Positions 49,501-61,300 of a stretch of DNA of 64,000 bases are shown here, one piece after another. The notes beneath the pieces are model-generated. The model had not been told where the DNA came from, made no database searches, and was given only the letters and a program-made list of their open reading frames with translations. A program made the translations under genes and the position numbers. The first letter of the stretch is position 1; every line of letters begins with the position of its first letter. This stretch comes from Notospermus geniculatus. Lineage: Eukaryota > Nemertea > Pilidiophora > Heteronemertea > Lineidae. The stretch spans positions 268,089-332,088 of the forward strand of contig NMRB01000012.1 of the NCBI GenBank assembly GCA_002633025.1. Direction: 5' to 3'.

Positions 49501-51631
49501 AACCAGAGTTTGATGAACTTGAGAAGAAATATTCAGAGGTCAACTCAAATTTTGATTTCACGAAGAAAAATGTTGTAGGTGGGTGTTGTGTTATTGTGGC
49601 ATGTACAGTATATATGGGAAATATAGGGTATCTACGGTACATGTATATATGATATGATTATTGCATTCTAGGTCAATGAATGTTTTTGAAACTCTCATTT
49701 CATGGTCATAGCTTTGAAGAACAAAAAGAGTAGTTTGGAAGATACAACAAAGAGGAAGATGAGAGATATAGAAAAGCAAGCAGGGCCGAAAGCAGTCTTA
49801 CAGAATGATCTCAAAAAGGCACGAGAGTCGTTTATGGCAAGCCTAAAGAACCAAGCAACAGAGAGGTCAAAAACTGAAAAAGAACTCTACATTGTTGGAT
49901 GTAAATTAAAGACAGTTTTGGAGGAGAATGATAGATTCAATGCAGCCATAGGAAAACTTGAACAGGACATTGAAAGAATTGTTGGAGATTTAGAATACAG
50001 TGTCTCCCTGAAGACAAAATTGATTGATGATATCTCGAAAAACAAAGGTAATTTTAGCTTTCATACATTTGCTTCTTTCACAAATTCACTTTACCGGTAC
50101 TTGTGTACTTCTCTGTATAGATCCAACTCATTTAGCTGGTAACTGATTGCCCTAAGGTATGACTAGTGGACACTTCTTTTCCAGAAATCCTCGGTGACCG
50201 TTGGCAAGGAGATTCAAACATGGAGGAGGTAAGGCCTGGGGCACCTGTAACTTTCTAGTGTGTGAATGTATTGACAAACTGCAATTTCCATTTGTCAGTA
50301 TTTCTCTTTGCATATCAATTATCATCACTGTCTTCTGTCTTCAGCAAACCAATGAAAGGGACCAAGTTGTGGTAGATGGCATGACATCTCTTTTGGCAAA
50401 AACGAACAGGCGAGAAGGCATTGTTGAGGACATTACCAACCAACTCTTTGATGAGGTGGAACTCCTGGCATTATTCTTGGCCAATGTCAACAGCAAACGG
50501 CCAAAAGGTAATGGATTTCATGAGTGTTGTAATTTATTCACAAAAAGAACCAACCATCTGCATGTAGGCCAGTGTTGTATAAAGTTGTTCTGTGGTAAAA
50601 ATGGGTGGGATTTTCTGAGTTCCCCAGTTACAGCATTGAAATGAAAAGAATGAATGAGTTAAAGCTGAACTGCATGAACAAAAACACCACAGCGCCGCAG
50701 TATGGTGGTCTACAGAAGTGCAAACGCCCTTCGAAACACCTCCAGAACATATAAAGTACAGTATCTGACATATACTAGTATCTCGATTCACCAAGGATTG
50801 TATGCCTATCTTCCAACATTAAAATTTAACCCCTTCCCACCAGCCAAGGGGACAAACCGTAGGCTTTCCAAAATAAATGTGATTCATTCTTGGCAAAATG
50901 GTATTGGACCGAGTCTCTAATCATAATTAGCAGACTTTATCCCATCAAAACATGCACACCTGGTGAATGAAATTTGACATCATCCACGAACCGTCCTAAG
51001 ACTGCAGTAGGCCCTACCTCTTAGGCCAATGCCTTAGGCTATCAAACTGAGACATCAAATGTCAGCTGAGCGCAAGGCCCATGGGCCTCTTGTTGTTCAT
51101 GCAGTTCAGCTTTAAGGGTTATGTAAAGTGACTCGAAATCTGGAATTTTTGACGCAAAAAATCTGACTAACTGCGCAGTAAATGGAGAAAATAAGGCTCG
51201 GGGCACCTCCTTATGACAGCTCCCTAGGGCCCCCGAGCCTTGTTTTCCAAATTTAGTGTGCAGTTAGTCAGATTTTTTGCGTGAAAAATTCGAGACTTCG
51301 AGTCACTTCACATAAACCTTAAGGTCTGTGTCAATGTTATGCAGGTTTTAAAATGATGACATAATCACGTAGGCCTATTTCTGTCTTCTACAGCTGATTT
51401 CTCTTTCTTACAGCAATGAAAGAAGAGATGAATGAACTGATGTCTGAAATGGAAACGGCTCGAAGTCCAAATAAAGATCTTCAAGTGCATGATGCAGAGC
51501 AACTTGATGAAAGTCCCAGTGAAGAATCTGAGTTTCCACCTGAGACACAAGAACCAACTGAAAGTCCGACTGAAGAATTGGCCACTGATACAGTTGCTGC
51601 AGCCAACCGAGTTGAGGATCCAGATGATTAA
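43597..51631 (+). CDS. Long coiled-coil protein, possibly CCDC175-like, 19 exons, 5'-partial
   Basis: Exons: 43597-43682, 43920-44031, 44199-44334, 44453-44585, 45627-45725, 46133-46188, 46369-46432, 47185-47294, 47456-47674, 47994-48104, 48267-48340, 48413-48449 (tentative), 48610-48745, 49027-49158, 49440-49578, 49712-50047, 50185-50228, 50345-50507, 51414-51631. Sum 801 codons including stop. Almost the whole protein is predicted coiled coil, for example RDSNAAELKRLQDELQSINE and KDDIKSQRQKSENLEGFKED, with an acidic Ser/Pro/Thr/Glu tail ending NRVEDPDD. No enzymatic motif, signal peptide or membrane segment is visible. Length and layout fit my memory of CCDC175 (about 790 residues), but I could not align it, so no symbol is given. 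The first exon follows a good acceptor, so upstream exons are likely; a Met at 43605-43607 is a fallback start. Confidence 0.85.
45766..45959 (-). repeat. Hairpin element flanked by 14-bp direct repeats
   Basis: ATCTTGCAAATTTTCTTCCT with CGGGCACTTTTCAGTT pairs with AACTGAAAAGTGCCTGAGGA and AAATTTGCAAGAT. The left flank GAAGCACAAAAATTGACACA resembles the inverse of the right flank of 61711-61983. TGTTGTTATCAAAC occurs on both sides (45752-45765, 45960-45973), as expected for a target-site duplication. Confidence 0.75.
48413..48449 (+). CDS. Tentative 37-nt exon of the coiled-coil gene
   Basis: Needed to keep phase. Exon 48267-48340 ends in phase 1, while exon 48610-48745 must be entered in phase 2. 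The stretch between TTCTGCATTCTATAG and GTTGGT encodes EQTLIRPFNDLDK and converts phase 1 to phase 2 exactly. It is not obviously coiled coil and the donor is weak, although the exon ending at 44585 also uses GTTGGT. A sequencing indel is the main alternative. Confidence 0.4.
50659..51115. repeat. MITE with 23-bp inverted ends
   Basis: TTAAAGCTGAACTGCATGAA CAA at the left is mirrored exactly by TTGTTCATGCAGTTCAGCTT TAA at 51093-51115. The interior is about 410 bp without coding signal. It lies in the last intron of the coiled-coil gene. Confidence 0.8.
51114..51320. repeat. Second inverted-repeat element abutting the first
   Basis: GTTATGTAAAGTGACTCGAA with ACGCAAAAAATCTGACTAAC pairs with GTTAGTCAGATTTTTTGCGT and TTCGAGTCACTTCACATAAA. 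Arms of about 60 bp. It starts where the 50659 element ends. Confidence 0.8.
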
Positions 51632-52305
51632 TGAATCTAAACTACCAAAGAAATTTTAATCTACCAAAGTGGTTGTGCCAATGAGATTATGGCAGGAAGC
51701 GGCCTCTGTTTAAATTGATTAGCAATGACACTACTTTTTAAGATAAGTTGCCCAACTGTATTTCCAATGAAAGGCATCATTCATCCGTCCACAGTCATAG
51801 CTGACATTTTCTGTGATATTCATACAAATTTGAAGGTCTTTGCTGCAGCCTGTTGTTACATGATTACAAACTGGAATATTTTGTGAGAGTAGTTGTTTTG
51901 TACAGTTATTGTGAATATAATTCTGGTTTTACAGTAAAGACTTAGTTTTGATATGTGCAACCAAAAATGTCATATATTTTTGGTGCAACTGATAATATAG
52001 ATTGGAAAGTTGTGTGGGAATGAAGGATCTTGAGAAACTCCTGGTTGACAGAAATCTTCAGAGCCCTGGGCTAAAATTAAGTATCTACTGGTACCACATC
52101 ACATATGCATGCCCCATCCCAACCACCAAGATCTCTAAATAACTCTCGAACTTTGTGCTCAAAGGAATGTTCGGACTGGGGAGTTTTCAAAACCCCACTA
52201 CTGTAAAACGGCGAATACAAGTATGTCGAAATACCTGGCGAAATTCTCGGGTAAGGCCGAAGACAGCATGCAGGCGCTCTGCGCGGCACCAAGGGAATCG
52301 GTCCA
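51632..52305. other. Coiled-coil gene 3' UTR and ABCD4 upstream sequence
   Basis: No open frame of note. No clear AATAAA follows the stop at 51631; an AGTAAA variant near 51935 is a weak candidate. ABCD4 copy A begins at 52306. Confidence 0.5.
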
Positions 52306-52331
52306 AAATACAACCAAGCAGACTAAACATC

Positions 52332-52375
52332 ATGGCCGCGGCCGGTTTAAAATTCGACCTTGTCTCGCAAGAAAA
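52332..52375 (+). CDS. ABCD4: ABCD4 alternative or duplicated first exon, copy A
   Basis: ATG GCC GCG GCC starts [14 protein letters not shown] and stops at a GTACGT donor after GAAAA, leaving two bases to join exon 54764. It is identical to copy B at 53488 except for Ala instead of Pro at residue 4. Confidence 0.65.
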
Positions 52376-55300
52376 GTACGTGCATACTGTTATTTTCTCA
52401 CTGTCATTTGGATTTATGAATGGGGAAATTATGGTTTCACATTCTTCCAACAATTCATCACAATACCTAACCCACTGGTCCTTTCCTTCGGTGAGAGGAA
52501 CAGTTGAGAGATCCGCTCCTTCAGTTCACTTCACCTTCACCATGTTCACTACTGAACACGTGCATCAGTCATGATCATGCATGCACACATCACATGCACA
52601 CGTCTGTGCATCATCCACATGCCAATTCTTTCAATTGCGTAATGCATGGCCTCGCCATAGGTGGTCTGTATCTTTTGCATTTATTATCCACTAAGATCAG
52701 GAGACATTGTTTTTGGTCATGGTGTCCGTCTCTACCTCTCTCTCTATAGTCTAGGCCTAGGCCTAGGCCTAGTCGTGTGTGTCCCGTCACGGTCGCCGTC
52801 AGCCGTCTATGGCTGACAGCGACCGTCAGTTATCTCCTAGATAATACGCAATATCTGTTCCTTATTTATATTCGGTTAAACTTCACATGAAACCAAAGCC
52901 AACTCTGATTCGGTACAATAGCGTCCCCCAATTCGGTCCGATTCGGTGTTCTTACGAACCATGGCTGGCCTACACCTGACTTCCCGTACTTTATACTTAT
53001 ACAATGTATGTTGTTTAGTCCGAAAGCCTAACTCTGTGTGCCTGGACCCGATCAGAAAACCTATCTCACCCAGAATCACAAGCCACTGTGATTGGGCAAG
53101 AGAAGTGATCATGTGACATCATCATGGCGACGACCACATAATGTCAGTTGGGATTTCTCGACCTCGTCTACCATACGGATACACAATTCCTGCTTAGTTT
53201 TCAGCCTGATATTCAACTCCAATAAGTTGATGCTGTCCAGTAAGCTGTCTCAGATCACTTTACCGATCGATTCATTGCCAGATTCAGACATTTTGGAAGG
53301 TTGTGAGGTGAAATTTTATCCATCAGTGGAAGCAGCCATCTTATGTCACGTGACCTGCTAGAGCATTACCCACAATGCACTGTATCACAAGAATAACGGC
53401 GTTCTGGGCCAGACGTTTGTGTAGCAGTACTGCGGAACGAAACGGCTGGCTGCGCGAGACTAAATACAACCAAGCAGGCTAAACATCATGGCCGCGCCCG
53501 GTTTAAAATTCGACCTTGTCTCGCAAGAAAAGTACGTGCATACTGTTATTTTCTCACTGTCATTTGGATTTATGAATGGGGAAATTATGGTTTCACATTC
53601 TTCCAACAATTCATCACAATACCTAACCCACTGGTCCTTTCCTCCGGTGAGAGGAACAGTTGAGAGATCCGCTCCTTCACTTCACCTTCACTGACGAACA
53701 CGTGCACATGTGCATCAGTCATGATCATGCATGCACACATGCACACGTCTGTGCATCATCCACATGCCAATTCTTTCAATTGCGTAATGCATGGCCTCGC
53801 CATAGGTGGTCTGTATCTTTTGCATTTATTATCCACTAAGATCGGGAACCATATTGTTTTTGGTCATGGTGTCCGTCTCTATAGACCTCTCTCTCTTCTA
53901 GGCCTAGTCGTGTGTGTCCCGTCACGGTCGCCGTCAGCCGTCTATGGCTGACAGCGACCGTCAATTATCTCCCAGATAATACGCAATATCTGTTCCTTAT
54001 ATTCGGTTAAACTTCACACGAAACCAAAGCCAACTCTGATTCGGTACAATAGCGTCCCCCAATTCGGTCCGATTCGGTGTTCTTACGAACCATGGCTGGC
54101 CTACACCTGACCTGTGCTAGATGTCTGGAACAAGCTTTGCACTGAAATGACTGATAATACAAAACTCAGCCTTGCCCAGTAGGGGGTATTGGGCTTGAAT
54201 GTTAAAATATCTCATTATTGGTTAAGAATATGAAATAGAAATCGAGTTTCTAAGGTGAAAGACATTGCTTCCTACCAGAATCGAACCCACGCCCACGGAC
54301 CCTCGCATAAGGCATCAATCGCCAGGAATCACGCCATCAATCATTGGTTAAGAAATATTCAGTGTACCGGGTATTTTATAATTGACCAGAGTACCGGGTA
54401 ATTATTCCAAGTATCAAATTGTTATGATGAATTTAGGTTAAGTGAACAGGACAGAGAGGCTAACCTCTTAAATCATGCATAATTCATGTCATGAAATATT
54501 TTTACGTGACATGAATTATGGACGATTTGGCCCAGACAACTAAAAATGTCCAGAAAGAAAACCTGGGATTACCATGGTTGTTTAGTGGTTATCTTGATGA
54601 TCTGGAGGTAAAAGTACTGGTACTGAATTGGTACACACTGGAGACGGTTGTTCCCTCTTCACCCACACATTATTTCTTTTTATTATACCTGTGAAGATGA
54701 TGAAAAGGTGCCTCAGATACACTGAGCTGCAGTCGAATTCATCATCAGATTGTTTTGTTTCAGTTATGGCTTCAACCTTCAATATGTTAAGAGATTCTAT
54801 CGGCTGATGAAGGTGATGTTTCCAAGGGTGAAAGCAGCATCAGTACTGATGTTTTTCAGCTTGTTACTTGTGTGTTTGCTTGGTAAGTAATTTGGAGGCC
54901 TGGGGTCTAAATGGATGACTTGCAGAGATGATTAGGGACCCCTGTATTGTCATACAGTGCTGATGAACATGGATGGACCCACCACACACACACACCCGAG
55001 TCAAAATTTCAAGGCAACTCATTATACTCCTGGTCCAGTGATACGATAGTTAGGATCCTTGCCTTATAATACTTAGTATGTGCACAGGATGACCAACAAT
55101 AAATCTTCATTTCCATGGATATTTAGGCCTATATTCCCAATTATACAGAATAATTGGAGTAATATTTGGTAATGGCCTGAGCTGATGATCTGTAATGTGC
55201 AGATAACTGGATGGAGCTCTATGAAGAATTATCTGATTACAGATAATCACTGATATCATCCACGATTTATCTACCGGTACATCATCATGTTTGTAATCCA

Positions 55301-58300
55301 AGTCAAAAATCTATGAATTTTTGTCCAAGGTCATTGTTGTGCTCCAATTTTGTGTAATTAATATCGCATCAGTTTAACTCTACATTTCTCTGAATTCCAG
55401 AACAAGTCATAATTGCCAGCGTTGGTTTTATACCAAGCAAGTTCTACAAAGTGCTGGGAGACAAAGATGTGTCAGGTTTTAAAACTGAAATGTTCATGGC
55501 AACCATTCTTATAGTTTCTATTGCATTTGTAAGTTTCAATCATCACACCAAGATGTAGTGCACAAATTTTTGTGATTTATGTTGAATTACTTACTGCAGT
55601 AACACTTTGTAAACGGTGCTATTGTAGAAAGTGGAAATCTGCTGTCTCAAAACATTTCCATCACTAACTAGAGAGCCATGTCAAATTGTCTTTTCATCCG
55701 AGCCAACTTGACAGGGAAAAATCATTGGAAATTGTTACCTCTCTGCTTTTAGGTCAAGAGCACGCATCAATACATGGCTTCATTGCTGTATGTGTTCTGG
55801 AGGAAACTTATTACCGAGCGTGTACATAGACTTTACTTTAAAGATATACTCTACTACAAAGTCAACATGCTTACAAAAGGCCTAGACAATCCGTGAGTAC
55901 AAAATGAAGTCTGTTCCTAAGTAGTTTGTAAACAAAATCTGATTCATCTGAATAGTGGGGAGTTCTTTTCCTTGTGTTGTGTAAGGTGAATTTGTGGAGA
56001 GTTTCTCTATTTGTGTAGAGACTTGGAACACAGGAAGCAACAAGAGAAATTCTTGCCCGTTCTGGAGATGATGTCAGAACAACTGCTATGGTTTGCCTTT
56101 CTCTGAGCTATTGCGCTGCCTACCATCCTGTTTAGGAAAAAATGCCTCAAAAGGGGTCGTACTAAAGAGCGTCCACAAGCGTCTACAAGCGTCCACAAGC
56201 GTCTACAAGCGTCTACAAAGCGTCCACAAGCGTCTACAAAGCGTCCACAAAATCCTTCAAGGAGCGTCTACAACATGACAAAGCGTCCACATGGTCCACA
56301 GACCTTTTCTAGTGTCTACAAAGTAAAAATGTGCCAAATATACCGTAGTTGAAACAATAATGTCACATGGGAATCCCTCAATCTCGTACCCAGAGATTAG
56401 TTACGCTCGGCCGAGGTTGATGGTCGCTACACTAATCTCTGGAGACGGCTACGCCCTAGCGGTGGCTTCGGGAACCAAAATGCAATGGCAAGTGCGTTAC
56501 ACACGGCGCATCCTGCTTCACTCCAAGTTTATACAGTGCGCCATGTATTGCTGTGGATTTTCCTCGATAAGTACAACAGATCCATCGAAAAAACCTTTCT
56601 AAGGACATTTTTGTGTGTAACATTTTATACTCAAGTCATCTCAAGTCATTTCAGTGCATTTGTGGTTAAAATTCGGTCTAAAACTGCACGATACCAAAAA
56701 TCACAGCTAAGGCGTGATTTGGCTAGCCGTCTCCANTAATATCGCATCAGTTTAACTCTACATTTCTCTGAATTCCAGAACAAGTCATAATTGCCAGCGT
56801 TGGTTTTATACCAAGCAAGTTCTACAAAGTGCTGGGAGACAAAGATGTGTCAGGTTTTAAAACTGAAATGTTCATGGCAACCATTCTTATAGTTTCTATT
56901 GCATTTGTAAGTTTCAATCATCACACCAAGATGTAGTGCACAAATTTTCATGATTTCTGTTGAATTACTTACTGCAGTAACACTTTGTAAACAGTGCTAT
57001 TGTAGAAAGTGGAAATCTGCTGTCTCAAAACATTTCCATCACTAACTAGAGAGCCATGTCAAATTGTCTTTTCATCCGAGCCAACTTGACATGGAAAAAT
57101 CATTGGAAATTGTAACCTCTCTGCTTTTAGGTCAAGAGCACGCATCAATACATGGCTTCATTGCTGTATGTGTTCTGGAGGAAACTTATTACTGAGCGTG
57201 TACATCGACTTTACTTTAAAGATATACTCTACTACAAAGTCAACATGCTTACAAAAGGCCTAGACAATCCGTGAGTACAGAATGAAGTCTGTTCCTAAGT
57301 AGTTTGTAAACAAAATCTGATTCATCTCAATATTGGGGAGTTCTTTTCCTTTGTGTTGTGTAAGGTGAATTTGTGGAGAGTTTCTCTATTGGTGTAGAGA
57401 CTTGGAACACAGGAAGCAACAAGAGAAATTCTTCTCCGTTCTGGAGATGATGTCAGAACAACTGCTATGGTTTGCCTTTCTCTGGGCTATTGCGCTGCCT
57501 ACCATCCTGTTTAGGAAAAAATGCCTCAAAAGCAAAAGTCAAGTTGAGAGAAGATTGAAATTTGCTCTAAATCTTGCTTGTTTCAGAGACCAAAGAATCA
57601 CTCAAGATGTTGATCGTTTGTGTTTGAATTTGAGCGAGATTGCACCATTGGTCATCATCTCTCCATTCACCATTGTATATTATGTCTATCAGGCATGGAC
57701 AAGGTTGGTACCATGTTTTTGTGCAATTTAGTACCTTAATTGATGCACATCTGAAATAGACGACACAAATGGAGTTTGGTCCAGTTTCTATGGACAATAC
57801 AGTTATCTGCTGCAGTGAAAGCTGAAGTACAGAGAGTGGTACGCCGACATGAAGAAGTACAACTTAGACTTGACCATACATCTCTATTGGATGAAGGTAA
57901 AAACCATAAAGCCAGCATCAATTCCATTTCAGCACTGGATATCTTGGCCCCACCAGTATCTTTGTGTTCTTCATCATCATGACGATTATCAACAAGTTCC
58001 TGATGTCAGCCGTGGCCAAGTTCTATGTGCGGCAAGAGAGATTTGAAGGAGACTTCAGGTAAATTTTTAATATTTTAATGGGGAGTTCAGCGGCATACTG
58101 GTAGAGTGTCAGACTCGAGACAGAGAAGGAGGCATGGGTTCAGTTGCTGGCAAAATCACCACCTTTTATTCTCAAGTGGCCAAAAAGCATCAGTGAGCGC
58201 TGAATGTGCTGCTCTTTGAATTCCCAAGAAAGGTTACCAGAGAGAGTGGTGTAATAAGGTAGTATACAACAGTAGACCACGCTGTATGAAAGCATCACAT

Positions 58301-61300
58301 CAAATTTGGTCTCTTTTTGCTGTCATTTGTAACAGGTTCAAACACATGCAGATGAGAGTAAATGCCGAGTCTATGGCCTTCTATCGTTCTGGGAGGATAG
58401 AGAGCCATAAGACCAACAAGAAACTCAACACACTACTCGGTACTCAACAGAAACTTTTTCTCCGAGAGTATGGATTGAACTGTAAGTATTGGGCAATTTC
58501 GAAACTTTTGGTGCCCACTTTGGTTGTCTACTCCCAATTCATATCTCTTTGATGTCAAGTCATTTTGACTTCGTTCAGAAAAATAAAGAAAAAGTTCCCA
58601 CCCTGTGAATTTGTGGTACTGACTCCTTCCATATTTTTCCAGTTTCCATAAACATGAGTGACTACATTGGTAGCATTCTCAGCTACGTGGTCCTTGCTGT
58701 GCCAATATTTGCTGGTGCTTTTGATAACTTGTCTCCATCAGACCTGGGGGCCTTAATCAGTAAGGTAAGTGTTACCTCCTAATCCTACTGATTGGCTGAA
58801 CAGATCTTTTTGCATCCCTGGCTCCAGAGCAATAGGCTTTTGAGAAAAAAGAAGTACCCTGGGTACTGTATCACATCAGATATATGAATAGCTATCCCAC
58901 TGCCAGAAGTTTATTACGTCTAATCAGATCTGGCCGGGTTTACTGAGCATGTTTTACCTGGTATTGCCGAAAATGAGGACAGCGTCTAGAAACAAAGAGA
59001 TTCTTGGCTTGAAGTACTTTGCAGTCTGTGTGATGCAAAAATGCATTATTGCAGTTTGTTCAAGTTGGGCTGGACAAGACCTGAAAAAGTTGTGCCTTTA
59101 GGATTAATGGTGTCTGTTGGCCTGTTCAATTTGTATGTTTTCAGGCAACGCAGCAGTCAACACTTCTCTCTTAATTCCAGAATGCATTTGTTTGTATCTA
59201 CCTCATCAGCTGCTTCACCAAACTCATCGACTCCTCTGTGCAGGTGACTGATATCATTGGAACAACCCATCGGTAAGAATTCACTCCATCACCATGCTCC
59301 CCAAAGATCTTTTTAATAGACAAGCATTTAAAGCTTCTACACACACTGCAACAGACTTGAGACTAAGAACTTCAGGTTCATTCCCAGCCAAGTCACCACT
59401 GTGTATTTTTAACTGGCTTGAAGTGATCAAGTGAGTGCTGAATACATGTAAGCTGCTGCTTGAGTTCTCCAGAAGGATTTCAGGCGAGTAAAATAATGTG
59501 AAGCATTTTGAGACTGTATAACAATGGAAACTGCTGTATATAAAAGAGTCACATTATCAAAACCGGCATGTCATTGTCTTTGGTGCTTGAATTTTTCTTG
59601 CCAACTTTAATGGAAAAGAGTTATTGACCCATCTCGAAGTACAACTCAAATGTGATGAATGTCACATCACTAAACAGGCCTACATGTACGGTAGTCATGT
59701 CTTTGTATGTAATAGTACTGGTATGTGCATTTGTCATTTCAGTATTGTCCAGTTGATTGAAGCGTTAGAATTCTATGCCTCGGAGCAGGGGGATGACGGG
59801 ATGAAGGACAGCTACATGTCATTTGACAACGGTCCTGGCCAGGAGAATGAAGAATATTGTACGGCAGTCACATCTTGGTGAGAACACTGATATGTCCTGA
59901 TGGAACAATTGTGTAGTTTATTTAGTACACAGTTCACCCTCGCTCTTACAAACCTCGATTTTATGAACTCCCGGATATTGTGAATCCAACGTCTGGCTCC
60001 CAAAACTTCATGACATGTATGTAAATCCTCGCTATTACGCACTCCGCGTTAGTACGAACTTAACCCTTGGACCTCGAAGGGTTCATAGTAGCGAGGGAGG
60101 ACTGTAATTAACTTGGAATAAAGCTGAGGCTGAGAACACAGCCCCCATTCATCACCCAATGACTACATGACCTCCGATTTCCGCCTACATTCCATTTAAT
60201 CACTCAATATTATCAAAACATGACCAGTTAAACCGTTCATTCCAGCTCGAGTACAAGTCTTCTGGAAGTCGGCTTTGCTTACGATGTCAGGAATGTGTCC
60301 TACGCTCTTCCATCTGGTGATATCATGTTGAATAGTAAGTCTTCAGTGTCATTGTCAGTTTCCAAAACTCTTTCTGGTTCTTCTACTGTCAGTCAGGCTC
60401 TAAAACTGGTACATGATAGAGACCTTCTTTTCCACTGAAACTAAGATAAAGGTCTACCTCAGCAAATTCTTCTGCTGCACGTCCAGCATATTCTAAGAAT
60501 TGGATGTAGGCCATTTCTTACTGTTGCAGATTTGACAATGCAGATTTTGCCTGGGGTGAATGTCCTAATCACTGGTGACAGTGGTTGTGGGAAGAGTTCT
60601 CTCCTGCGAGTGATCCACAAGCTGTGGCCTATTCTGGCCGGATCTGTTGACGTAAAGATCCAACCGGGACCAACTGGTGTATTGTATCTTCCTCAAAAGC
60701 CGTACTTCACGAATGGAACTCTCCGCGAGCAGGTAGGATCTTTATGTCATTCAGAATTGTCTAAAGTTATGGAACAATGCTTGAATCTGGTAACTGTCTA
60801 GATAATTCAACAACACTTTCAGTAGATCAAGATCAAACTGTGTTTTGGGGCAAAAGAGTCTCTAATATCACCTCCTTTGTAAATTGCAGCCCAAGTGATT
60901 TTGCTGCATTATTTCATTCTTAGTATTAACAGTTTGGTTGTCTCTTTCAGATAATCTATCCTTACAAGTATGTGAATACTCCCACCAGTAAGTACCTTCC
61001 TTGTTTTTCAGTGAATTTCTTTTTAAGGAAAAAATCAGTGTAAAGGATTTTTTTTGTGGTCAGAGTTTATCTTGGAGGGGGGCAATTCACAAACAGGCCA
61101 TATATAGAAAAATGATCAGGAGATAAACTCATTCTCTTTTAACTTAGGTTGAAACGGTGGTGCCCGACTCCTCAGTTTTGATTTGATTTGCAGTCAGGCC
61201 CATTCCTCATTCGAGGAAGGGTCAAAGGAAGGAATTGAGAACCAATGATTTTCATCATTTGATCACTTCTCTCTACTTTTCCATTCTGTTTCTCTTTCAG

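Larger units (their letters stand above)
52306..54111 (+). repeat. About 660-bp direct duplication covering ABCD4 exon 1 and its flanks
   Basis: 52306-52980 and 53462-54111 are highly similar: both contain ATACAACCAAGCA, the ABCD4 exon 1, a CGTCACGGTCGCCGTCAGCC palindrome and GATTCGGTACAATAGCGTCC, and both end in CTACACCTGAC. They differ by small indels and substitutions. The 481-bp spacer is unique and there is no N between the copies. Confidence 0.9.
55359..57530 (+). repeat. Direct duplication of ABCD4 exons 3-4 around an assembly gap
   Basis: About 55359-56146 and 56737-57530 are near-identical. Both hold exon 3 (55401-55528 / 56779-56906) and exon 4 (55753-55892 / 57131-57270), with only synonymous exon changes seen (ACC/ACT, AGA/CGA). 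The second copy begins immediately after the N at 56736. The first copy leads into a minisatellite instead of exon 5. Confidence 0.92.

Noticed and set aside
53532-53694. Continuation of the ABCD4 exon 1 frame through the donor as a separate 68-residue protein.
   Set aside because: A GTACGT donor at 53532 joins in phase to exon 54764 and gives the expected ABCD4 N-terminus; the extension has no recognisable motif.
57398-57586. Open frame in front of ABCD4 exon 5, in the exon frame, with a possible membrane helix ([17 protein letters not shown]) and an upstream AG acceptor.
   Set aside because: The duplicate copy at 56019-56140 has TGA in place of the Trp codon, the segment has no counterpart in ABCD4 proteins, and exon 5 joined at 57587 matches human exactly (NPDQRI). 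It is intron sequence.
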